From Meghimatium bilineatum (lineage: Eukaryota > Mollusca > Gastropoda > Stylommatophora > Philomycidae): a DNA stretch of 64,000 nt. Positions 21,111-31,920 of the stretch are shown here, one piece after another. Location: the NCBI GenBank assembly GCA_034231615.1, contig CM067298.1, forward strand, positions 5,511,799 through 5,575,798, read 5' to 3'. Positions within the stretch are counted from its first letter, which is position 1; each line of letters opens with the position of its first letter. The notes under the pieces were generated by a model. That model was not told where the DNA came from, did no database searches, and saw only the letters and a program-made list of their open reading frames with translations. The translations under genes were made by a program, and so were the position numbers.

Positions 21111-21344
21111 ATCTCATGTCCATCGACATTTCCGAACATCGCTTTATCACTATGCTAGAATCTGCCCGTCCAAAATTAATATTTCTAGTCATTTTTTTTT
21201 TCATTCATTATCTGCGCAAAGTGTAAATTGCGGAAATAATTATTCGGAAGTAGGCCTACATTGTATCTTAAGCTCTTTTCAGACGCCTACATTAGATCGT
21301 CTCTATGTCCAGGACATTCTTAGGACTTAGATACAGCATTTAAA

Positions 21345-21762
21345 AATTGTATGTGTTCATTCCCAAACTCCCACTGGATATGTCTTGTAGCAGAACAATG
21401 GTCCTACTAGATTTCCAGTAGAGTAAAAAAAAAGTAAAGTAACCCATAGCATTTATTAATGCCGTAGGGGTGTGAGATGTTAGCGATCTCACATTTCACA
21501 GGCTCTGCAAATGAGGGCGGTAGCCATCTCCTCTCCCTCGCAGTCTATACTTCCCGAATTAATCCGGTACCCATTTAAGGCTGGGTCGACCTGGGAGCCG
21601 TTGCGATCTGAAAACATTTCCGCCTCAACTGGGGAATGAACCCAGGACCACTCATATGCGTAGCCAGTGCTAGTGGAGATTCAAGTAGAGTGTAGTCAGG
21701 GGAACCGAATTGCGTTGTATCCCCGTTTTGGCTCAACACATTCGGAGTTGTAAAGCGGATGT
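21345..21762 (-). mobile_element. SINE-GAA copy split by another SINE
   Basis: The left part (21355-21424) has TTCCCAAACTCCCACTGGAT and GTCCTACTAGATTTCCAG; the right part (21692-21762) resumes with GGGGAACCGAATTGCGTTGT and CACATTCGGAGTTG, in the order found at 393-553. The break is filled by the SINE at 21425-21683. Confidence 0.65.
21425..21683 (-). mobile_element. tRNA-derived SINE-core nested in SINE-GAA
   Basis: 259 bp flanked by AGTAGAGT at 21417-21424 and 21684-21691. On minus it starts with a tRNA-like head (TAGCACTGGCTACGCATATG, then B-box GGGTTCATTCCCC). It continues with the core CAGCCTTAAATGGGTACC and GAGATGGCTACCGCCCTC, and ends in a T-rich tail (TTACTTTACTTTTTTTTT). This is the usual tRNA head, core and tail architecture. 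Confidence 0.75.
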
Positions 21763-21778
21763 TCATATATTACGGAAA

Positions 21779-21905
21779 TCGACATCTGAAGTTAATGAAA
21801 GACTGACCATGGCCGTGGAATCAACATCTGAAGTGATTAAAACACTGACCATGTTCATGGAATCAACATCTGATTTGACTAAAAAAATGACCATGACCCC
21901 AATGA
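21779..21905. repeat. 42-bp tandem repeat, three diverged copies
   Basis: Units contain ACATCTGAAGT and CTGACCATG and give a 14-residue repeating frame on plus (TSEV..TLTM..ES). Copies differ at many positions, so it is older than most arrays here. A coding role is unsupported. Confidence 0.75.
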
Positions 21906-22179
21906 TTAGATTAATCACAATTTGGAACGGTAGAGTCACCACCAGTGTACTTAGATCATCATCATCAGGTGCGACGCCGGCTGCCGTAGGCGAGCATGAC
22001 TCTCCACATCTTCAGCCTTATGTATCAAGATTGTTATTTTCCTGCCGTGCCAGGTTGTCAAACTTATATTTTCTCACGTTGTCGCCCTCTGTCTCTGTTG
22101 CCTTCAATCTTGCCTGTTTGTGACTATGTTCCCCAAGCCTCCCTGCCTCATGAAGTGAACAAAAAAATGATATAGTAAC

Positions 22180-22627
22180 TTATATACGTCTTGGGTTTTG
22201 TCAATATTTGTGTATGGCTGTGAGACCTACACTCAAACTACGGACTTAAGAGAGATGAATCTAGGCATTTGAAAACAAAAGTTATAGACATGTGTTGGGT
22301 ATCTGCTACCTAGAACATAAGACCAATGTGTCTGTGCATCAACAAGAACCACTGTTAACATCCGTGAACGTCCCGCAACCTCCGTTAGTACGGGCACGTG
22401 ATGAGATATTCCTTGATGGCAAAATATGTTCTTGCAACATATATGCGGTGGAGGGTGGAAGAAGATGAGGTGATAGAAGAAGACATGCTGGATAACATCA
22501 AGGACTAGGCAGGGTGTGAAGTTTCCAAACTCATCAGGATGGTAGTGGATAGTAATGAGTGGAGATCTGCATTATGTCTCAATATGACACCCCCACGGCT
22601 CTGTCGGGCTCTGGGTTTCGTTATTAC

Positions 22628-22660
<33 letters not shown>
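22180..22660 (+). mobile_element. LINE 3' fragment with (ATT)n tail
   Basis: Plus-strand frames show FVYGCETYTQTTDLREMN, then CVGYLLPRT-like, EEDMLDNIKD-like, and NEWRSALCLNMTPPRLCRAL directly before (ATT)n at 22621-22656. The order is typical of RT-element C-termini. Frameshifts are frequent. The 21955-22150 stretch just upstream looks repetitive but was not assigned. Confidence 0.5.
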
Positions 22661-23196
22661 TAAGACTTGTCTGTGCCTCAATAATTTTTAAACATTTTTC
22701 ACACTATCTCTCTAACTAACCTATTAAATATATTTGTATACTCCTTTACTGGACACAGTTCAATTGCAATGCATAGGACTAGATGTGATGATAATGTACT
22801 CAAAGAGAGATTCGGGTTTCATTTGTATGTAGCTTCAATATAACTTTTTTTTCTGTCTTCCCCTGAGCTCCTGTATGCCTCCACCATAACAATTATTTCT
22901 GTCTCCTCCTGAACTCTTTCCTTACAAATAATCTTTTCTTTCTGTCTCCTGAATCTCTTCCCAGAGATGTTTGATGTTATCGCAATGACGGTCACAGCGA
23001 TATTTACTCGTAATGTGTATAAAATAAATATAACTGATTCTTTCTGGACAGCTTTCTTTCTTGAATTGGCCTCACACAGAACTTCCTCGTTGTTTTGTAT
23101 TAGTTGCCCACTGGTCACACAAACATTGCCGTGTAAACCAAATACCAGTGGATTCCAATGTTCTACTTGAATGATTAAACATGTCCATGGTGTTAA
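22661..23196. other. No gene recognised
   Basis: Holds a 99-codon minus frame (22819-23118) with one possible membrane segment and a charged tail. No homologue, splice context or promoter was recognised, so it is not called. Confidence 0.35.
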
Positions 23197-23370
23197 GAAT
23201 GATTGGTTGTAGTATTGGAGGACATATCTTACTTCCAGTCTCTACCACACAGTAGAATGATTGGTTGTACTATTGGAGGACATATCTTACTTCCAGTCTC
23301 TACCACACAGTAGAATGATTGGTTGTAGTATTGGAGGACATATCTTACTTCCAGTCTCTACCACACAGTA
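23197..23370. repeat. 58-bp tandem repeat, three copies
   Basis: Units begin GAATGATTGGTTGTA at about 23197, 23255 and 23313 and end CTCTACCACACAGTA. Copies are near identical. It lies at the 3' flank of the nested LINE pair. Confidence 0.92.
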
Positions 23371-23747
23371 AGTCTGCAATTTTTCCTGAATATCTCTTTG
23401 TATATATCTAATGTCTTTTCTCTGCTTATGCTGTGTCGACGGATTGAATGACGATCGGTTTGCTGGCTAATGAACATCTGGTCGTTTGATATGCAGTAAA
23501 ACTGTGTATTCTTCTTGGTCTTCCTCTGTATCTTCCTGTTTTCATTTCCATGTTGTATGCTCTTGCCGCTGACCAATAGGGGTTCATTCTCATTTCAGTC
23601 ACTTTTTTAGATATATTTGAGCACAGATGTTGTTCCATCAGTTCTTGTAAGCTCATTGTTCACATGATCTCTACTTGTTCTGCTTGTTGCGTTACTTGGA
23701 CGTCTTATATTACACGTAGTAAGCTTTCTCTCTTGTTCTTTAGTTAG

Positions 23748-24209
23748 TTAGTTAGTCGTCGGATCATCATCACTGCAAACTGGACATATCCATAGTTGCT
23801 CCGATCTCTCCTTGAGTGTATCCGCCATCACACTTCTGCTGACAGTACCGGTCCTATGCTGGTTGATCATTCTTCTGCGCCCTCCAAAATGTTCACCTCT
23901 AGCAACACCGCATTTCAATCCCTGATCTTTAATCCTAGACATTGAAAAGGAATCATCATCCACATTAGTCTCACTCTCGCGTGTTATATCTCTTAAGGAG
24001 TTCAAAACGTCAGCGCGATCCATTGCCCCATCGCCCTTTGCCACAATCGCACACGATGCCAGTTGATCCGCTCTTTCATTGCCTCGAAAGGCCACATGTC
24101 CCTGCACGAAAATAAATGTAACCGCTTTCAAGCTCGCATTTCTCAAGGCCTCAATCCACTGTTCGCGAACGAGACCAACTTGTACCTTCTTAATCATACT
24201 CATAGTCAC
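23748..24209 (-). pseudogene. LINE-A copy 2, RNase H end and C-terminal Cys motif
   Basis: Frame with FIFVQGHVAFRGNERADQLA (the intact copy reads FVPGHVGVRGNE) and the C-terminal LWICPVCSDDDPTTN. It is separated from the preceding segment by a stop and a small deletion. Confidence 0.8.
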
Positions 24210-24249
24210 TCAAGATGCAGACCTGCGTTACTTTCTGTGTGCGTAGCCA

Positions 24250-25146
24250 CTAAAATGCCTTGGTCACCGCCATAGTCTCCATGGTCATACTACTCGTAGT
24301 GACCGCAAAGGCACCACTTTCCTCCTTGATCGTTTTACCTGCGCACTGAGCTGTAAAGGCCCACGCACTGTGAACATGCCTAATTACAGATCCATCAGTG
24401 TATATAATCACATCCCCCTCTTTGGTATTCTCACTGATTAAAGCCTGCACTTCTTTCTCCACAGCTGTGGGACACCATTCTCTGCATTCCCTGCTAAGTG
24501 ATATTACTACTCTCAAACAAGTTTCGAAATCTGTGGGTAGACCTATCCATTCCGCACCTGCTGCCACATCCTGTAATCTGCACACGCTTTGTATTACATC
24601 CTCAGCACGTCCCATCCACGACCTTCCTCTCTTGAGTCTGCTGCCTTTAACTTTCTGTATTTCGGAATGCAACGGGTGTTCCTTATCTGCATGTATTTGA
24701 AGGTACGCCCGTGCACGGCAATACTGTAATCTATGCTCAGCTGTTGGGCAGTCAAGTAGGTATCGAATAGCTCTTGTCGATGTGTCTCTTGTGCATCCCA
24801 GAATGATACGCATTGCTGCATTCTGGACTCTGTCCAGTCTTTCGATCTGAGTTTGGCTAAGAGTCAGAATTGCCAGTGCATATTCCACCACAGCCACAAC
24901 CAAACCCCGGTACAAAAGAAATAACAATCTTTGCTCACACTGCGCAGCAGCCATAACCTTCATTGCTGCTAAGCCTTTGCCTGCCCTTATGATAATGTGG
25001 TCAACATGTTCCCTGAAACTCAGGCTTCTGTCAAAAAACACACCCAGATATCTCATTGTGCTAGTTCTTTCTAAACTTTTCCCGGACAACGAAACTTGTG
25101 GCACGGGTGTCTTTACCATGTGATTGTTCAAGGAAAACCACGTCAA
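24250..25146 (-). pseudogene. LINE-A copy 2, RT thumb and first half of RNase H
   Basis: The 298-codon frame continues from WFSLNNHMVKTPVPQ through the thumb and connection to RNase H YTDGSVIRH, and on to TMETMAVTKAF, where a G-to-T change creates a stop. Residues match the intact ORF at 46140-49064 apart from scattered substitutions. Confidence 0.8.
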
Positions 25147-25657
25147 ATGCCTTAGACGGATTAACCACTGCTCCCGTATCTCGACACCAATTTGTCAGTC
25201 TGTCCAGCTCCTTCTGTAGTTCCACGACGCACTCTTCTCGATTTCTGCCTTGTCTATACACCAGGATATCATCGGAATATGACATCGTTCTGCCAACACC
25301 TGTGATTTGATTGCCAGCGATATGTACTGTGTATACATTGAAAAGTACAGGAGATAGAGGCGATCCCTGTGGCAGGCCAGGGCTAATAACCGTTGGTGTA
25401 GATATCCAGTTACCACACTTAAGAACTACAACCCTGTGCATCAGGGCGGCGCCAACCCAACGCACGACAAAAGGATTAACTGCAAGATTTAACAGCTGGT
25501 GCATCAAGATATCCAAGGACACCCTATTGTACGCATCCTCAAGGTCTATTGCGACCGCACATGTCTCCATGCGCGACTCGAACCCCTCAAAAACATCCTG
25601 CGCAAAAATGGCTGCATTCTGCCATGTCTTCTTTCCTCGACGATATCCTCCTAACAA
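25061..25657 (-). pseudogene. LINE-A copy 2, RT palm fragment
   Basis: Open frame covering RT motifs from the GGYR region through AVAIDLEDAYNRVSLDILMH, PGLPQGSPLSPVLFNVYT and YSDD, ending after a frameshift at DVVFLEQSHG. The truncated start and the frameshift make it non-functional. Confidence 0.8.
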
Positions 25658-26000
25658 TGTCTTGTTCTTTAGTTAGTGTCATTGTTAAAATATTCTTTTG
25701 TTAGTCTGACATTGAAAACATAATGTTGGGATGAATATCGAATTTATGATTTGTCTTTTGGTTTCCATCGGGATAGATATGTGTTTCAACATTGATGAAA
25801 GTTCATAATTTACGTAGTTGACTTTTTGAATTCTTGTCTCGAGATCTCTGTTCATTCTTTCATCGATTGTAAAAATGATCCCGAGATATTTAAATGTATG
25901 CACTTATTTCAGTAGTTGATCATTTATCTGTATTTTGATTGTATTGGGTGTTCTGTTTATAGACATTACTTTAGTTTTTCTGTCTTGATCTTCATGTTCC

Positions 26001-26734
26001 TGAATTCGTTAGGTCCTATGTCTAATACACATGCATCGAACATTTAACTGGAGATGTTTCAAATGTATCTTAGGTAAACAATTTTCTTAAGGCACAATTT
26101 CTATATATCTCAATGTTCTGTAGAAACACATATACCCTGACACGTATACTCAAATGCGTCACAGTAAAACATATCTACACTTCACCACCCCACCCCCCCC
26201 CCACCCCTATACTAATACGTTTCAATAACTCGGAGCGTGTGCAAATGTTTACTAATGTCCTCTACACCTAATAGATTTGTCGTGATATCCTACCCTGCTT
26301 TTAGAATTCTGATGCGCACTATTAAAATATTTTTGGTAAGGCTTTCTTGCACTTATAGGCACAGTGTTACCTTTGTATCGTAGTTACTGCTTCCGATATT
26401 TCTGTACCAATTTCCTGACATCAGGTGAACCAAGAAGTGAAAGCGAATAACGTGAAAAGATTTAGAAACGTTCTAACGGATCACACATTAATATTTTTTA
26501 AATTTATATAATTTCTAGAACTGTCAAATGGTTGCTGTGTATATAACTTTGCAATAATTTAATATCATAAATGAAATAACCTTTAAATGGTATTTAAATA
26601 AACGATAGATATTCATTTTCTTTGAAATGTGACAGGTTCTTGTTTGTATATCCAAACAAAATTACCAAACGCTTGCTGCTGAACACAACACGGGAATTCT
26701 TACTAACTTTAAATTATTAAATGCATCTGTTCAT
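26001..26734. other. No gene recognised
   Basis: AT-rich stretch with a C-tract (26188-26204). No exon, RNA or repeat was recognised. Confidence 0.4.
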
Positions 26735-27200
26735 CATCATCAGGTGACATATTCTTCCCAGAACGTAGTCTTCTCTATGGATCTATGGAATTCTCCGCGG
26801 ACTTGAGCAAGCTGTCCCGCCTATTTTAGTGACATGTGTACTTGGACAATGTCTTTTGTCCAACGACGTCTTGGGCGGCCTTTGCCCCGGTTGCCATCTA
26901 TCAATCCCTCCAATAACACTTTCTCCTTGCCGTCGTGTCTCTTAATGTGACCGAAAAAAAATAGCTTTTTCCTTAATAAGGTGTTCAGAAGGCAGCCTTC
27001 CTGGATGTTAATTGTTCTTAACATCTCCAGGTTTGTTTTTCTTGCTGTCCATGGTATTCTCAGAACTCTTCTATAGCACTTTAATTCAAAAGATGTTATT
27101 CTCTTGGCCACTGTTTTATTTAGTGTCCATGCTTCACATCCATATATACCACAGAAAACACACATATTTGTAGTAAACATAACTTGGTTCTTATATTAGT
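26735..27200 (-). mobile_element. LINE-C 3' fragment
   Basis: Minus frame 27180-26821 reads CGIYGCEAWTLNKTVAKRIT, then SFELKCYRRVLRIPWTARKT, LLRKKLFFFGHIKRHDGKEK and NRGKGRPRRRWTKDIVQVH. It ends at the LINE-C terminus (CATCATCATCAGGTGACAT on plus, 26731-26750). One continuous 119-codon frame survives, making this the best-preserved LINE-C C-terminus here. Confidence 0.8.
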
Positions 27201-27224
27201 ACCCTGCCATAGGAAAAATCAGTG

Positions 27225-27710
27225 TTGTCAGTTTTCTCCTCCCCAGTGCTGCACAGTACATCTCTGGCTCCCTCCCAACCACATATGGTGCATACATATT
27301 TAAAAATATTCAAAGCATAAAACACATGGCAACAACAAAATAAAAGCATAAGAAGCATGCTTGTATAGATTACTTGCCATGAAGCTTCTATAAGAAGATA
27401 ACCTCAATATAACGGCAAGCCATCTACTAAGGTTTTCTGGTGCATGGGGGGGGGGGGTTGTCTAGTGGGCCATTGGTGAGACCCACAGACGCAACCGCAT
27501 GCGTACCCTGACATTAAATGTCCGGTTCTGTGGCTGCGTGGTACAGAACATGTCTGTGATGGCCGGGTTCGAAATTGGTACAGGCAATTCTGCATCCGGA
27601 CAATTCAGAAAGCAATGGCAAACTACTGAATCTATTTATATTGCCTTTAAAATAAATGCAACTTTAAAAAATGCTGGATTGATGGCTAAGTCCTGAATAG
27701 GATACGCTAC
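27225..27710 (-). mobile_element. Dispersed repeat, inverted relative of 13961-14571
   Basis: Shares segments with 13961-14571 in reverse order and orientation. It extends further on its 5' side, adding GGGTTCGAAATTGGTACAGG (B-box-like) and CAATTCAGAAAGCAATGGCA, which also appears, inverted, near 42990-43020. A G-tract interrupts it at 27448-27457. Confidence 0.6.
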
Positions 27711-28069
27711 TATTAGATGTACTTTTCTAGCATACATGGAACATGAAATTCTGTCACCGAATAGCCATGTCACAATCAACCGCCTTACTTCTGCAAATAA
27801 TTCGTGTGTAACCAGATCTCATTTCTCAACTTTCTTCCTATAGGCTAATCCTCACTTTTAGGCTATGCGATTGGCGGCGTAAGCTTGAATGTAATAGGGG
27901 TTGTTGTTATCGTCTTCACGTGTGAATGTTAGTTTAATATTCAAGAGTTGTTAAAAATTATGATTTAAGGAATAGAAATATAAAATTAGGCCTTTGCATC
28001 GAATACTGAATTTTATTGATTTCTTATTACAGTAGGAAATACAAACTTTCTGTTGTTTCTTTATTATCG
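27711..28069. other. No gene recognised
   Basis: AT-rich sequence, no supported feature. Confidence 0.4.
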
Positions 28070-28700
28070 TAGAAAACGCCTATATTCTTTTCTTTCCTTA
28101 TTCCAACAGAAAATGTAGAAATTCTTTTCTTTCCTTATTCCAACAGAAAATGTAGAAATTCTTTTCTTTTCTTTCCTTATTCCAACAGAAAATGTAGAAA
28201 TTCTTTTCTTTCCTTATTCCAGATTTTTAAAAAGTCTATATTCTCTTATTTCCTTATTCCATTAGAAAATGTCTATAGTGCCTATCTTCTTTTTTCTTTA
28301 TTCCAATAGAAAATTTTGAAAGTATCTTCTTTACTTATTCAAAATGTCGAAATTTTATATCTTATTCCATTCGAAAATGTCGAAATTCTCTTCTTTCGTT
28401 ATTCCAATAGAAAATGGCGAAATTGTTCCTCTTTATTCCATTAGAAAATGTCGAAACTATCATCTTTTCCTTATTCAAATGGAAAATTTCTTTATTTTCT
28501 TCATTCCTTATTCCAATCAAATATATATATTCTCTTCTTTCCTTATTCTAATAGAAAATGCCTATATTCTCTTCTTTCCTTATTCTAATAGAAAATGCCT
28601 ATATTCTCTTCTTTCCTTATTCTAATAGAAAATGCCTATATTCTCTTATTTCCTTATTTCAATAGAAACTTTCGGAATTCTCTTATGTCCTTATTCCCGT
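28070..28700. repeat. Imperfect TTCTTTCCTTATTCCAATAG tandem region
   Basis: About twenty degenerate copies of a 30-35 bp unit built from TTCTTTCCTTATTCC and AGAAAATG. Local perfect duplications (28095-28160, 28540-28635) sit within older variants, so expansion happened in several rounds. Confidence 0.85.
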
Positions 28701-29495
28701 AGAATATGTAGAAATCAATAGGTCATACTGTTAAGAGAATACGCTTCTGTTACTTTAGCTGATTGAACTTGACAGATCACCTTTTAGTGCACCTGTAAAC
28801 CGTAGGCGTCGTGATTCTAAGCAGGAATGTTCACGTAATGTTATTGTTTGATATTGCCCTGTCCATATAATTCAACAATCAGTTGGATATAACAGAATAA
28901 CGAACATTCAGCTGAATAATTTTCCACGCTTTTAAGCTGTCATTTTAATGCAACTTGATAGTGATAATCGTCTGCAGACGGATAAGTCAACATAAAGATT
29001 TCAATACATTCTAATGGCAAATGAAAGTAGTCTCAGAACGATCATATTAAATGCCTGAATACAGTAATATTTCGCACCACTGAAAGCTGTGTATACTGAT
29101 CCGAACGTCTTTTCTATTCAGACTAATACAGGGACAATCACAAATTGAAGGACAAACAACTACGTCTAAATAAATGATTGAAAAAAATCGACTGAATTTA
29201 TTTCTTTGTGCCATAAATGACTGAATTAATTATTTTTGCTTTTCTAGGTAGAATCTTTGGGTGAATCAATAGCCTGTCACCTGACATGTCACTGGAAAGA
29301 AAGCGGTATCCATAGTCTGGATTATTACCGAACATGAAGGCGACATTTAAAAAAATGTACCACTCGTTTAAATAGCTTACGAAGGGTGTTTCTACTAGTG
29401 AAGTATTTATCCTCTTCGCTACTGAACGAATCATTATCTTAATTCAAGTTTTCTGTTCAACTGATTAGCTATTTATTTTGTATTTAATCTTCTTC
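28701..29495. other. No gene recognised
   Basis: A 78-codon minus frame (29198-29434) was examined. It has an aromatic-rich centre but no recognisable family and no clear splice signals, so it is not called. Confidence 0.35.
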
Positions 29496-29499
29496 TGCG

Positions 29500-29760
29500 A
29501 TCAGTTTTCTATGCTCATAAGTCTAAACAGGAAAGTGGGTCGCCTCCATGAATTTAGCCGTCAGCATACGGTCCTCACGGTTGCCCTGCAGCTTGACATT
29601 CAGGTCTATCTCTTGGAACCACATTTTAGTTCTCGCATCATCGAAAAGTGGGCATGTCTGAAGAATGTATTCTGGAGTCTGGGAATCTTTTTGACATGGG
29701 CATCGATCAGAGACATAGGCCCTACATTGAGATCATACATTGAAGAGAAGGGGGAAAAGG
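29500..29760 (-). pseudogene. RNase H-class LINE C-terminal fragment
   Basis: The minus frame gives DRCPCQKDSQTPEYILQTCP, then FDDARTKMWFQEIDLNVK and LTAKFMEATHFPV before a stop. C-x-C and ILQ.CP are conserved in the C-terminal domain of RNase H-bearing LINEs (compare CTCGQAAQSTKILQDCSEYE in LINE-E). Flanking frames are broken. Confidence 0.55.
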
Positions 29761-29814
29761 CACACGCAGACGACAAATAATGAAAAAAACTATCTGGGAC
29801 AGATTGAGAAGCTG

Positions 29815-29955
29815 ACATAAAAACCATAAAACAAGTCTATGTATGTCATATTCGTCCAACTCTGGAATATGAATTGAGCACATATGCAACAGCAGAAAAT
29901 AAAAATCTTCACAAGCTGGACAAAATTCAGGTTCTTATTCTAATATATGCTGCTT
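29815..29955 (+). pseudogene. RNase H-class LINE thumb fragment
   Basis: Plus frame KTIKQVYVCHIRPTLEYELS then AENKNLHKLDKIQVLI resembles the thumb region before RNase H (compare LQELDKVQNQALRIMPGAMK in LINE-E). It has the opposite orientation to the neighbouring fragment, so it is a separate insertion. Confidence 0.5.
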
Positions 29956-29987
29956 GTTGTTATTATGAATAACAAAAATATGAATCA

Positions 29988-30688
29988 TTACATTTCTCTC
30001 ATATTGTGGAGTATTGGTATATGGTTTTATTTCTACATTTCTCTCATATTGTGGAGTGGAGTATTGGTATATGGTTTTATTGCAACATTTCTCTCATATT
30101 GTGGAGTGGAGTATTGGTATATGGTTTTATTGCTACATTTCTCCCATATTGTGAAGTGGAGTATTGGTATATGGTTTTATTGCAACATTTCTCTCATATT
30201 GTGGAGTGGAGTATTGGTATATGGTTTTATTGCCACATTTCTCTCATATTGTGGAGTGGAGTATTGGTATATGATTTTATTGCTACATTTCTCTCATATT
30301 GTGGAGTGGAGTATTGGTATATAGTTTTATTGCTACATTTCTCTCATATTGTGGAGTGAAGTATTGGTATATAGTTTTATTGCTACATTTCTCTCATATT
30401 GTGGAGTATGGAATATAGTTTTATTGCTACATATCTCTCATATCATATTGTGAAGTGGAGTATTGGTATATGGTTTTATTGCAACATTTATCTCATATTG
30501 TGGAGGGGAGTATTGGTATATGGTTTTATTGCTAGATTTCTCTCATATTGTGGAGTGGAGTATTGGTATATGATTTTATTGCAACATTTCTCTCATATTG
30601 TGGACTGGAGTATTGGAATATAGTTTTATTGCTACATTTCTCTCATATTGTGGAGTGAAGTATTGGTATGTGTTTTTTTGCTACATTT
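29988..30688. repeat. 50-bp minisatellite, left block, about 14 copies
   Basis: The unit contains ACATTTCTCTCATATTGTGG, then AGTGGAGTATTGGTATATGG and TTTTATTGCT. Copies differ by few bases (GCA/GCT/GCC; ATGG/ATAG/ATGA). No frame on plus contains a stop, so long frames cycle through all three phases with a 50-residue period. It is continuous with the block at 31921-32675 once the insertion is removed. Confidence 0.95.
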
Positions 30689-31920
30689 GGGGTGCAAAGG
30701 GAACGCATTGCTCTAGGCGGACCCAGGGTTAGCAGATAACCAAGATCCCAAATGTACCTCCACGCGGTGCACCCTGGAAACAGAAATACAGCAGCTCGTG
30801 CTGATTCTGGCCAAATCATTTGGGGATCGTGTCCGAGAATGTGGAGGTAGCAGATGGAAAGAGATTTGACTGCACAAGAGACAGACAATATCTCCGACAC
30901 CACCAGCAGCACCACATATAGCGAAACTGTCGACATACAGTGAAGCTAGTCAGTCCAGTCCGAACATTGGAGGGGCGGCCAATGTAAAATGCATGTAAAG
31001 GTAGATGCATGGCGAGAGACAAATAGATTTCATACCGAGTACAATGAAACAATGAAAGGGCAGAACAGCGCTAGAGGGCTGCGCGAACTGCAAATAGAAA
31101 ATGAAAAGTTCCTAGGAAAGGGGAACTACAAGCTCCGTCAGCTCGAGTCGAGCTTCTAGTTATATGTGTTCCTTACAGGCAGAGACCCAGACCCATTCAT
31201 TGGCGTTTGGTAAAGCAAGAAGACCTAATCCAACTCTAATGTCGAGCCTTCCTAAACCGGAAATATGCTCGCGAAGAGAAAGGGTTCCGTACTCGATACG
31301 CTCAGGCACAAAAGGGACAACGATTTAGCCCTGGCCCAACTCTACTGTCAGGTTTTCCTACACCGGAAATACACTTGAAGAGAGAAAGGGTTCAGTACCT
31401 GATGGGCTCAGGCGCTATTGGGACAAGGACGGTCAGCTCGAGAACGCCTTGCTCTCAAACGCGTGGTGTGAGACTCGAACTTGGACAAGGGGTACACGAT
31501 GTCGGTGAATGACACCTCGGCTAAGAGGGTGAAAGAGCCAGGGTCCAACTCATCTGTTGAGTTCTTCCTCTTAAGGAACCAGGCTCACGGATGAGAAACG
31601 GTTCAGTACCCAATGGGCACAGGCACAGCACGTCCAATTACACGAGGCAAGTTCATAGACAGTGGAACACCTCGTTCGAGTCAGACGAGAACAAAAAAAT
31701 CGTCTGGGCGAAGAGTCTCCACTACGCGTGCCTGGAGACAGATATAGAGGCTGTCACAGGCTAAGGGTAGCCCACCCGAATTGTCAAGGCATGCTGAAAT
31801 CGGATGTGCTAGGCCTACAAGGCGCATAATGGTGGCACAACGTAATCACGCTCCCGGCGGAAATCGCACGGATATCCGTGATGGTTACAATGGAGCGAAC
31901 GAAAAACAAACAAACAAACA
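30689..31920 (+). mobile_element. 1232-bp retroposed insertion of unknown family, 11-bp TSD
   Basis: Splits the 50-bp array and is flanked by TTGCTACATTT at 30678-30688 and 31921-31931. The plus-strand end is GAAAAACAAACAAACAAACA, an (AAAC)n tail, so it was probably copied from RNA and inserted by a LINE machinery. The interior has three degenerate copies of a segment with GGAAATA and AGAAAGGGTTCAGTACC (near 31280, 31383 and 31592). It has no long ORF. It may be the 5'-truncated, decayed end of an autonomous element or a large non-autonomous retroposon. Confidence 0.75.

Larger units (their letters stand above)
23748..25659 (-). mobile_element. LINE-A copy 2, 5'-truncated, with 17-bp TSD
   Basis: Begins within the RT (GGYRRGKKTWQNAAIFAQDV at about 25650) and runs to the (TTAG)n end at 23748. 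Flanked by TCTTGTTCTTTAGTTAG at 23731-23747 and 25660-25676. It is very similar to the full-length copy at 46128-49933 throughout. Lesions relative to that copy: a two-base deletion near 25147 shifts the frame after NPSKAF; the RT motif reads YSDD (25268-25279) in place of YADD; EWLRT becomes a stop near 24250; and a two-base deletion falls near 24210. The target lies in LINE-H sequence that itself contains CTAACTAA, matching the LINE-A tail. Confidence 0.9.
23375..26000 (-). mobile_element. LINE-H copy, host of the nested LINE-A
   Basis: The sense order is interrupted. 25985-25677 encodes the RT end and thumb (VHTFKYLGIIFTIDERMNRD, then NYELSSMLKHISIPMETKRQ and CFQCQTNKR). 23730-23375 encodes the C-terminal region (LTRSEQVEIM-like, LQELMEQHLCSNISKKV, YWSAARAYNMEMK, RGRPRRIHS). 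The frame stops exactly at the LINE-A target-site duplications, showing one element split by another. It is 5'-truncated and damaged. Confidence 0.72.

Noticed and set aside
22819..23118. 99-codon minus frame with one possible transmembrane segment
   Set aside because: No recognised family, no start or splice context, and flanked by repeats.
29198..29434. 78-codon minus frame
   Set aside because: No motif or splice evidence; length is within chance for AT-rich DNA.
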